Positions 1 to 4,649 of a stretch of 12,720 nucleotides of DNA are shown here, in pieces. The notes under the pieces were generated by a model. The model made no database searches and was not told the origin of the DNA. It saw only the letters and a program-made list of their open reading frames with translations. Source of the DNA: an uncultured bacterium. Lineage in GTDB: Bacteria > Actinomycetota > Coriobacteriia > Coriobacteriales > Coriobacteriaceae. The position numbers and the translations under genes are program-made. Numbering within the stretch: the first letter of the stretch is position 1; each line of letters opens with the position of its first letter. The stretch lies in contig CAJMST010000034.1 in assembly GCA_905216145.1 (NCBI GenBank), forward strand, positions 1 through 12,720, read 5' to 3'.

Positions 1-8
1 ATGCCGCC

Positions 9-84
9 GAAGTTGAAAGGCAGATTGCCGCTCTGGCGGGCTTGCAGCGTCGAGCAGTTGCGGCGTTTGGTAAAACGCCGCAAC
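9..84 (-). repeat. Structured 3'-UTR element, copy 1 (partial at window edge)
   Basis: On the minus strand this begins 3 nt after the stop codon of the lipoprotein gene. It opens with a perfect 12-bp hairpin with a 4-nt loop (57-84), followed by a conserved block (41-56) and a tail. The same 76-nt layout recurs without gaps at 3457-3532 after pyrE. The hairpin core at 61-80 is identical in both copies. The flanking pair differs (G60-C81 here, A-T there), so pairing is kept. In the second copy the tail forms one arm of a long terminator-like stem; here the opposite arm would lie left of the window. It probably acts as a 3' end or transcript-stabilising structure, but no U-run is visible inside the window. 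Confidence 0.7.
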
Positions 85-87
85 GAA

Positions 88-645
88 CTAGCTCAGCATT
101 GCATCCATCATCTCGGAGTTGACGGAGTCGTCGGCAGACCACTCGCCATCGTCGTTGCAGGTGTACTTGAAGATAACCGTGGTCTTCCTGGGCTCGGTGG
201 CCTTGGTCACATCGACCATAACCTGACCGGCCATCTTGTACAGCTCGTCATCGGAAGGAACCGTGTCAAGCGCAGCGACCTTCTCCTGATACTGGGTGGA
301 GAAGTCCTCGACGATCTTGTTCATAGACTTGCAGGTGATGGAGACCTCGGCGGTCGCGACACCCTTGTCTTCGTCGACCGTCACGTCGCCGATCTTGTAG
401 TCAAAGCCCTCGAGATAGGTCTTGGCATACTCCTTGGGATCGATACCCAGCTGCTCGAACTCGTCGCCCGAAGCCTCCTCCAGACCAGAGAGGAAGTCGT
501 CGCCACCGTTCTTGACCTCGTCAAACTGAGTCGTAAGATCCTCGGTGATGAGCTCCTCAACCGAAGGACCTCCACAGCCGGAAAGCACGACCACACATGC
601 AACCAAGACGGCCATGAGGGGTGCAAGCAGCAGCTTCTTTTTCAT
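88..645 (-). CDS. Small secreted lipoprotein, function unknown
   Basis: This encodes 185 aa. I chose the ATG at 645 because a strong Shine-Dalgarno (GGGAGGA) lies just upstream and a lipoprotein signal follows immediately; longer in-frame readings add an unrelated N-terminus. The signal has KKK at residues 2-4, a hydrophobic stretch at 5-20 and lipobox LSGC with the acylated Cys at 24. The mature part is acidic. It runs as a helical segment (about 28-70, many Glu and Asp), a probable beta-rich part (about 70-95) and a Lys/Glu helical part. It should be anchored on the outer face of the cytoplasmic membrane. I do not recognise a catalytic motif. It resembles the short DUF-type lipoproteins common in Coriobacteriia and Firmicutes, but no family can be named. 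It appears monocistronic: the upstream gene ends in a terminator, and a structured element follows its stop. Confidence 0.85.
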   Translation of the reverse strand: MKKKLLLAPLMAVLVACVVVLSGCGGPSVEELITEDLTTQFDEVKNGGDDFLSGLEEASGDEFEQLGIDPKEYAKTYLEGFDYKIGDVTVDEDKGVATAEVSITCKSMNKIVEDFSTQYQEKVAALDTVPSDDELYKMAGQVMVDVTKATEPRKTTVIFKYTCNDDGEWSADDSVNSEMMDAMLS

Positions 646-710
646 GTTGTTCCTCCCAATGAGCGGCACTGCGCTTCCCAGACGCGGCGCACGTTGTAAT
701 AAGTAAGCCC

Positions 711-740
711 ATACTATCCGCTTATGAACACCCTCGGCAA
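711..740 (-). promoter_or_regulatory. Possible promoter of the lipoprotein gene
   Basis: On the minus strand there is a -35-like TTGCCG (735-740) and a -10-like TAGTAT (711-716) separated by 18 nt. Each matches the sigma-70 consensus at four of six positions. This would give a leader of roughly 60 nt before the ATG at 645. It is the best candidate in this gap but only moderately good. Confidence 0.35.
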
Positions 741-826
741 CGCGAAGGCACGGTCGGTTCGTTTTAGCGTCCGAACGGTTTGCAAGCCCGCCCAACGTGC
801 AATAAAACGCTTTCCCGCGGTGCAAT

Positions 827-858
827 AAAAAAGGTGGCCGGAAAACCCGACCACCCTT
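827..858 (-). terminator. Intrinsic terminator downstream of the EIIA-Glc gene
   Basis: Read on the minus strand, a 9-bp GC-rich stem (847-855 with 833-841, one G-U pair) closes a short loop and is followed directly by six T (827-832). It starts about 27 nt after the stop codon of the PTS gene. It separates that gene from the lipoprotein gene. Confidence 0.85.
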
Positions 859-881
859 GCACATCCTTTGGATGCCGCAAT

Positions 882-1418
882 TTACTTGCGGACGACCTTA
901 ACGATGGCGTCACCGGCGGCGACGGCAGACTCGGCCTCGACGGCGAGCTCGACATCGGCAAACTCGGCGGTGTTGGACACGGCCACGACGACGCAGTCCT
1001 TGTAACCGGCGGCAGCGATCTTGGCGCGGTCGATCTTGAGCAAGGGCTGGCCGGCCTTCACGACGTCGTCGGCCTTGACGAAGCCCTCGAAGCCGTCGCC
1101 GTTCATGTTGACAGTATCGACGCCAACGTGCACCAGAACCTCGATGCCGCTATCGGACTGCAGGCCCACGGCGTGACCCATGGTGACGGTCACCTTGCCG
1201 TCGCAGGGAGCGTAGACCAGGTCGTCCTCGGGCCACACGGCGCAGCCCTTGCCCAGAACCTCGCCACCAAAGACGGGATCGGGCACGTCGGCCATCTTGA
1301 TGACCTTGCCCTTGACGGGCGAGCACAGCACGTCGGCACCGGCAGAAGCAGAGATGGAGGCCGGAGCAGCAGCTGCCGCGGGCTCAGCCTTCTTCTTGAA
1401 CATGTCAAACAGACCCAT
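882..1418 (-). CDS. crr: PTS glucose-type EIIA protein (Crr-like)
   Basis: This encodes 178 aa with start ATG at 1418 and an AAGGAG site about 7 nt upstream. The stand-alone cytoplasmic EIIA-Glc domain receives phosphate from HPr and passes it to sugar-specific EIIB domains. In this family it can also act as a regulator of carbon use. Residues 1-10 form an amphipathic stretch (MGLFDMFKKK). An Ala/Pro/Ser-rich linker spans about 11-28, and the EIIA fold covers about 30-175. The phospho-acceptor His97 lies in VLVHVGVDTV. The supporting active-site His82 lies in MGHAVG. The SPVKGKV motif is present at 33-39. Length and order fit EIIA-Glc (about 160-170 aa) plus a short N-terminal extension. No EIIB/EIIC, HPr or EI genes are adjacent, so it probably serves transporters encoded elsewhere. 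It has its own promoter and terminator. Confidence 0.93.
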   Translation of the reverse strand: MGLFDMFKKKAEPAAAAAPASISASAGADVLCSPVKGKVIKMADVPDPVFGGEVLGKGCAVWPEDDLVYAPCDGKVTVTMGHAVGLQSDSGIEVLVHVGVDTVNMNGDGFEGFVKADDVVKAGQPLLKIDRAKIAAAGYKDCVVVAVSNTAEFADVELAVEAESAVAAGDAIVKVVRK

Positions 1419-1467
1419 ACGTTTTCTCCTTTTGATTAAGCGCAACGTTATGCGCATGCCTATGGTG

Positions 1468-1496
1468 ATTATAGTGCCAAATGGTTCAAATGCTAA
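1468..1496 (-). promoter_or_regulatory. Sigma-70-type promoter of the EIIA-Glc gene
   Basis: On the minus strand a perfect -10 hexamer TATAAT (1468-1473) stands 17 nt from a -35-like TTAGCA (1491-1496, four of six). Transcription would start about 45 nt before the ATG at 1418. Confidence 0.75.
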
Positions 1497-1755
1497 GGTG
1501 GGGACTCGAATCGCGAGCCCTTCCCGGTAGTGCTCGTGGGACGAGCATCTCCTTTGCATTGCGGGTCGATAAGCCGAGTATCGTCTGCGCACGGGACGGG
1601 CAGAAGCGGGTGCACCAAACCCGATACTTCTTTTCGCTCTCGAGTCCTGCCGCCGCCTTGTCCCTAACACTTCCTGACACCGACCGAAACGTGCCAAAAT
1701 AAACCCGTCCCTTTTTGGCAGGTTTGGCGAGTGTGGATTTTTGGACGCTTAACTA
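1497..1755. other. Intergenic stretch without a supported gene
   Basis: No open frame here has a plausible ribosome site or protein-like composition. It contains a perfect hairpin with a 7-bp stem and 3-nt loop (1531-1547) just upstream of the EIIA-Glc promoter, and a REP-like hairpin (1692-1720, listed separately). The hairpin at 1531-1547 has no T-run on either side, so it is more likely an operator or structural repeat than a terminator. Confidence 0.5.
1692..1720. repeat. REP-like hairpin, divergent copy
   Basis: Perfect 8-bp arms (1692-1699 and 1713-1720) enclose a 13-nt loop that reads TAAACCCGTCCCT. The same loop length, and nine of 13 loop bases, are shared with the hairpin at 9385-9419. 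The arms themselves are unrelated. Confidence 0.5.
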
Positions 1756-1823
1756 GCGAACGTGGATAATCTCCCACTTTGAGGCCGTCACCGAGCCAAA
1801 ACGGGAGATTATCCGCTCTCATT
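1756..1823. repeat. Palindromic element flanking fic, left copy
   Basis: A 12-bp perfect core (1764-1775 with 1803-1814) extends by several imperfect pairs around a 27-nt loop. The element is closely similar in sequence and in the same orientation to 3203-3271. The two bracket the fic gene as direct repeats. Its outer arm pairs have three mismatches where the right copy has none, so it appears the more decayed copy. Confidence 0.75.
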
Positions 1824-1831
1824 TTGGATAA

Positions 1832-1850
1832 CCCCCCCCCCTTTTTTTTT
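1832..1850. other. Homopolymer tract C10 followed by T9
   Basis: Ten C are followed directly by nine T, about 155-175 nt upstream of the fic start and about 50 nt upstream of a candidate -35. Such a tract is prone to slippage. It could alter spacing upstream of the fic promoter, or it could be a site of assembly error. It sits right after the left palindromic element. Confidence 0.7.
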
Positions 1851-1876
1851 GTACCAAGCCGAGCTCCATGGTCAAG

Positions 1877-1979
1877 TAATAACGACTTCTCATCATTAGA
1901 TTGTTTACATCAATTCTAATAACTATTTACTCCTTAAACTCGTTATTAGAATTGATATGATTAGCCTAATAACGAGTTT
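1877..1979 (+). promoter_or_regulatory. fic promoter with multi-site operator array
   Basis: The core TAATAAC occurs at 1877, 1917 and 1967 on the plus strand and inverted at 1942-1948. Two perfect 14-bp dyads share the inverted middle half-site: 1910-1923 with 1942-1955, and 1936-1949 with 1966-1979. The forward sites are 40 and 50 bp apart, near whole helical turns. Candidate promoters lie inside the array: TTGTTT (1901-1906) with TATTTA (1924-1929) at 17-nt spacing, or TATGAT at 1956-1961. A bound dimer would therefore block transcription. The array ends 26 nt before the fic ATG. The likely ligand is the winged helix of Fic itself (autoregulation), which is an inference. Confidence 0.65.
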
Positions 1980-2005
1980 CCGGCACTAAAGATATGGAGG
2001 GCGCG

Positions 2006-3178
2006 ATGCAAATCGAGGAGAACGGCCAGGGAACGCTCCGCAATAATCTATCGGGGAAATTGGCTTACTATTCGTTTTTTCCAACGCCCTTGCAATCATT
2101 GAGGCAGCTAAACCTCACCGAGGAAACCTATCGTACGCTTTCCGCATGCTCACGAAAGCTTGGAGAGCTTGAAGGCATGCTCTACTTTGTTCCCAACGCC
2201 GACATGTATCTGACAATGTACGTGCGCAAAGAAGCACTCCTTTCTTCGCAAATTGAGGGAACCCGGTGCACGTTTGACGACCTACTTAGTCCATCGCAAA
2301 CACAACTCCATCATAAAGATGTCGCAGACGTCGTGAATTACGTCCGTGCTGTCGACCGCGGCGTAGAACTGCTCAAAAAGATGCCCTTGTGCACGAGACT
2401 TCTTAGGCAAGTTCATGCGGTCCTGCTGGACGGAGCGCGCGGAACGGAGAAGAATCCAGGCGAGCTGCGCTCCTCACAAAACTGGATTGGCCCCTCAGGC
2501 TGCACCATTGCAACCGCATCGTTTGTCCCTCCAAACATTGAAGATTTGAGTAACACGCTCCAGGACCTCGAACGCTTTATCAATGAGCCTCAAGTCGAAA
2601 TGGATCCGATTGTGCGGGCGGCGCTCGTCCATTACCAATTTGAAACTGCCCATCCATTCCTAGACGGAAACGGTCGCCTGGGCAGGCTTCTCATTACACT
2701 TATGCTCATCAATGATGGCGTTCTTCATTCTTGCTTGCTCTATCCATCGTTCCAGTTCAAGAAAAATCGAAGCGAGTACTACTGGCAACTCACATCCGTA
2801 AGGGAGAGAGGCACTTACGAGGAATGGATAGAGTTTTTCTGCAACAGTCTTCTCGAAAGTGCGAAGGACTCGGTAGGGTCTTTAAAAAACCTTGTTGACC
2901 TCCATAACCGTTCCACAGCAACCATTACCGAAAATCTCGGAAGGACTGCTGCAAACGGGCAAAGGCTGTTGGGCATTCTTGAAGAGCACCCCATCGTCGA
3001 CACCGCATTCATCGCTGCCCAACTCGATATCGGCAGGAGTACCGCGAGCTCGCTCGTCAAATCATTTGAAGAATTGGGTATCCTCCGTCCGCTCGACGAG
3101 TCAAGACAGAGATACCGGCAGTACGGGTATGAAGAGTATCTTACGATTCTCAGGGAAGACGCCGAGCCGATTAGATAG
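2006..3178 (+). CDS. Fic-domain protein adenylyltransferase with C-terminal winged helix
   Basis: This encodes 390 aa. I chose the ATG at 2006 because GGAGG lies 5 nt upstream; the ATG at 1994 overlaps that site. Fic enzymes transfer AMP from ATP to target hydroxyl groups. Domains: Fic_N region (about 25-110); the inhibitory-helix motif S80-x-x-x-E84-G85 inside SSQIEGT, as in class II Fic proteins; the Fic core with the complete active motif HPFLDGNGRLGR at 216-227 (catalytic His216); and a winged helix-turn-helix (about 310-380, recognition helix near 343-358). The layout matches the Shewanella SoFic type. The glutamate switch and full catalytic motif suggest an active, autoinhibited AMPylator. 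No antitoxin gene is adjacent. Base composition is clearly more AT-rich than in neighbouring genes, and direct palindromic repeats flank it, which suggests recent acquisition. The target is unknown. Confidence 0.9.
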   Translation: MQIEENGQGTLRNNLSGKLAYYSFFPTPLQSLRQLNLTEETYRTLSACSRKLGELEGMLYFVPNADMYLTMYVRKEALLSSQIEGTRCTFDDLLSPSQTQLHHKDVADVVNYVRAVDRGVELLKKMPLCTRLLRQVHAVLLDGARGTEKNPGELRSSQNWIGPSGCTIATASFVPPNIEDLSNTLQDLERFINEPQVEMDPIVRAALVHYQFETAHPFLDGNGRLGRLLITLMLINDGVLHSCLLYPSFQFKKNRSEYYWQLTSVRERGTYEEWIEFFCNSLLESAKDSVGSLKNLVDLHNRSTATITENLGRTAANGQRLLGILEEHPIVDTAFIAAQLDIGRSTASSLVKSFEELGILRPLDESRQRYRQYGYEEYLTILREDAEPIR

Positions 3179-3202
3179 GCACCGCAGCCCAGGCAAATTA
3201 AA

Positions 3203-3271
3203 GCGAGCGTGGATAATCTCCCACTTTGAGCCCGCACACAGGCCAAAACCGGGAGATTATCCACGCTCATT
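3203..3271. repeat. Palindromic element flanking fic, right copy
   Basis: A perfect 18-bp inverted repeat (3205-3222 with 3251-3268) encloses a 28-nt loop, starting about 25 nt after the fic stop. It is a direct repeat of 1756-1823, sharing the arm core GGATAATCTCCC and much of the loop. It may end fic transcripts by structure, but no T-run follows. It is joined after 3 nt to a REP-like hairpin. Confidence 0.8.
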
Positions 3272-3274
3272 CCT

Positions 3275-3309
3275 GAGTAGTCATTTATGAACGTCCCCAA
3301 TGACTAGTC
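3275..3309. repeat. REP-like hairpin, copy A
   Basis: Eleven-bp arms with one mismatch (3275-3285 with 3299-3309) enclose a 13-nt loop ending in ACGTCCCC. The loop and arm junction match those at 9336-9366 and 9385-9419. The right arm AATGACTAGTC is identical to that of copy C. Confidence 0.75.
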
Positions 3310-3333
3310 CGGCAACGCCGATGTTTCGGCAAC

Positions 3334-3419
3334 GACAGCGAGCGAGCCGCATTCGGAGCAAGACGACGCCGCAGGTAGAGAACGGACAGCGAGCGGGTCG
3401 CATTTGAGACAAGGTGACG
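3334..3419. repeat. Two tandem 51-nt-period repeats
   Basis: The segments starting at 3334 and 3385 (period 51) match at 27 of their first 35 positions, beginning with GACAGCGAGCG. The second unit also supplies one arm of the long stem at 3393-3491, so the first unit looks like a duplicated, unpaired arm of that structure. Confidence 0.6.
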
Positions 3420-3491
3420 TGAAACGAAAGGGCGCTGACCTTCTGGTCGCGCCCTTGAAGTTGAACGTCAGATTGTCCAAATGCGGCCCGC
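3393..3491 (-). terminator. Long compound hairpin ending the pyrE transcript
   Basis: The two halves fold on each other along almost the whole length. The outer stem is 3393-3406 with 3478-3491 (14 positions, one mismatch on the minus strand). Next is a 5-bp block (3408-3412 with 3473-3477) and a further GACGT/ACGTC block. The apical GC-rich hairpin is 3428-3456, with an 8-bp AAGGGCGC arm, a GACC arm and a 4-nt loop. On the minus strand the apical hairpin is followed by CCTTTCGTTT, a weak U-tract, so it could terminate pyrE. The outer stem would then protect the RNA 3' end or belong to a repeat. Confidence 0.65.
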
Positions 3492-3532
3492 GCAGCGTCG
3501 AGCAGTTACGGCGTTTGGTAAAACGCCGTAAC
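3457..3532 (-). repeat. Structured 3'-UTR element, copy 2
   Basis: This is an ungapped 76-nt counterpart of 9-84. On the minus strand it opens with a perfect 12-bp hairpin (3505-3532) that begins on the first base after, or within, the pyrE stop codon. The 16-nt block after it (3489-3504 region) is identical in both copies. Its tail forms the 5' arm of the long stem described for 3393-3491. Confidence 0.7.
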
Positions 3533-4212
3533 TAACGTGCTCCGTACTGCTCGTAGTAGGCGTCGATGGCGGTCTTGAGCTCGTCGTCGATGACAACCTT
3601 GCCGTCGATCTCGTGGTTGTAGAGGGTCTCGACGACCTCAGCCATGGAGACGATGCTCGCGACGGGGAAACCGTACTTGGCCTCAATCTCCTTCTGCGCG
3701 GTGGTCACGCCACCCTTGCCGACCTCCATGCGGTTGAGGGACACGATGAGACCCTTGATCTCGACATCGGCAGCAGCCTTGACCTTGGGATAGGTCTCGT
3801 CGATGGACTTACCGCTGGTGGTGACGTCCTCGACCATGACCACACGGTCGCCGTCCTTGGGCTCATAACCCAGCAGGTTGCCCTTATCGGCGCCGTGGTC
3901 CTTGGCCTCCTTGCGGTCGCAGCAGTACTTGACCTCCTTGCCGTACAGCTCGTGGTAGGCAATGGCGGTCACGACGGCCAGCGGAATACCCTTGTAGGCC
4001 GGCCCAAACAGCACATCAAAGTCGTCGCCAAAGTTATCGTGGATGGCCTGGGCGTAATACTCGCCCAGCTTCTTGAGCTGATAGCCCGTCACGTAAGCGC
4101 CGGCGTTCATAAAAAACGGGGACTGACGGCCGCTCTTGAGCGTAAAGCTGCCGAACTTAAGAACGTCGGACTCGACCATGAACTTGATGAACTCTTGCTT
4201 GTAAGCCTCCAT
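3532..4212 (-). CDS. pyrE: Orotate phosphoribosyltransferase
   Basis: This encodes 226 aa with start ATG at 4212 preceded by GAGAGGAG. It is a cytoplasmic enzyme joining orotate to PRPP to give orotidine 5'-phosphate in de novo pyrimidine synthesis. It is a type I phosphoribosyltransferase fold. The PRPP-binding motif VVMVEDVTTSGKS is at 124-136. The flexible catalytic loop with DRKEAKDHG is at 99-107 (Lys and His as in the family). The N-terminal substrate-side motif LKSGRQSPFF is at 25-34. Length is typical of bacterial PyrE (about 210-230 aa). No other pyr genes adjoin it: the upstream neighbour is divergent mgtA, so it is transcribed alone here. I saw no convincing PyrR-type attenuator in its short 5' region. 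A structured repeat follows its stop codon directly. Confidence 0.96.
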   Translation of the reverse strand: MEAYKQEFIKFMVESDVLKFGSFTLKSGRQSPFFMNAGAYVTGYQLKKLGEYYAQAIHDNFGDDFDVLFGPAYKGIPLAVVTAIAYHELYGKEVKYCCDRKEAKDHGADKGNLLGYEPKDGDRVVMVEDVTTSGKSIDETYPKVKAAADVEIKGLIVSLNRMEVGKGGVTTAQKEIEAKYGFPVASIVSMAEVVETLYNHEIDGKVVIDDELKTAIDAYYEQYGAR

Positions 4213-4342
4213 GCGGGCTCCTCTCGTAATTGCGTACGTGCTCTTCAGTTTAGCGCAGGCGAGGCGTCGATGTGGGCGTGCTTTGGAGCCACGGCATTCT
4301 GTAAAGGCTTTGTCAGGGGGAATGGTTTTCCGAACAATGGGG

Positions 4343-4371
4343 TTGACATGGCAAACCCCCTCATCAAGAAT
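4343..4371 (+). promoter_or_regulatory. Candidate sigma-70 promoter of the mgtA leader
   Basis: A perfect -35 TTGACA (4343-4348) is followed after exactly 17 nt by AAGAAT (4366-4371, four of six). A dyad GGGGTT...AACCCC overlaps the -35 and could be an operator. Transcription from here gives a leader of about 270 nt before mgtA. Confidence 0.6.
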
Positions 4372-4377
4372 ACGGGC

Positions 4378-4649
4378 GGATTAAAAAGGGGTACGAGATA
4401 CCCAAAGCGCGCTGCGCTCAGCCTTTAGGAGGTGTGCCATGGAAGGCAGTCCTAGTCGAAAAACCTGCATGTCGCCCTCGGCACGCCGCGAGGACTCCGC
4501 ACACGTATAAACGCCACCGGCAGATCGCCAAAACCACCACAAAGGCGCGCTGCACCCTTTGTGAGCTCAAGAGCTTGACGTGAGCGACATCTAGGTTTTT
4601 TGAAGCAAATTCGACACGTACGCTAACTCCCTTCAACAAGGAGGACCCT
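4378..4649 (+). promoter_or_regulatory. Structured mgtA leader RNA, candidate attenuator or riboswitch-like
   Basis: The predicted 5' leader contains a 23-codon uORF and strong pairing. Bases 4459-4474 (inside the uORF) pair with 4585-4600: 14 of 16 Watson-Crick pairs plus one G-U. The 3' strand runs into a T6 tract (4596-4601). Inside this closing helix lie hairpins 4476-4480/4489-4493, 4538-4545/4556-4563 (perfect 8 bp) and 4564-4568/4571-4575. An alternative pairing, 4565-4569 with 4581-4585, competes with the closing helix. The layout resembles an aptamer-like domain whose closing stem doubles as a terminator. A ribosome on the uORF would break the 5' strand. I do not see the conserved M-box or enterobacterial mgtA sensor sequences. 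Confidence 0.55.
4439..4510 (+). CDS. Putative 23-aa leader peptide upstream of mgtA
   Basis: The ATG at 4439 follows a perfect Shine-Dalgarno AGGAGG (4427-4432) with ideal 6-nt spacing, and the frame stops at TAA 4508-4510. The peptide starts MEGSPSRKTC and ends in SARREDSAHV. It has two Pro, several Arg/Lys and some acidic residues, and no signal or membrane segment. It is too small to be a likely enzyme. Its position 139 nt before mgtA suggests a regulatory uORF like MgtL of Salmonella, though the sequence is not similar. Codons 7-12 lie in the 5' strand of the leader's long-range helix, so translation and folding should be mutually exclusive. Confidence 0.5.
   Translation: MEGSPSRKTCMSPSARREDSAHV

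Noticed and set aside
1..699. Plus-strand open frame over the lipoprotein gene
   Set aside because: The minus-strand frame has a lipobox, signal peptide and good SD; this one is its antisense shadow.
1499..1530. tRNA T-loop-like sequence on the minus strand (TTCGAGTC)
   Set aside because: No T-stem, anticodon arm or acceptor pairing can be drawn around it. At most it is a decayed fragment or attachment-site remnant.
1756..3271. Composite transposon or IS element carrying fic
   Set aside because: There is no transposase gene, and the flanking repeats are internal palindromes in direct orientation without a visible target-site duplication.
4421..4600. Known M-box or enterobacterial Mg2+ sensor in the mgtA leader
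   Set aside because: The conserved blocks I know for these RNAs are not recognisable; only general architecture (structured leader plus uORF) is shared.
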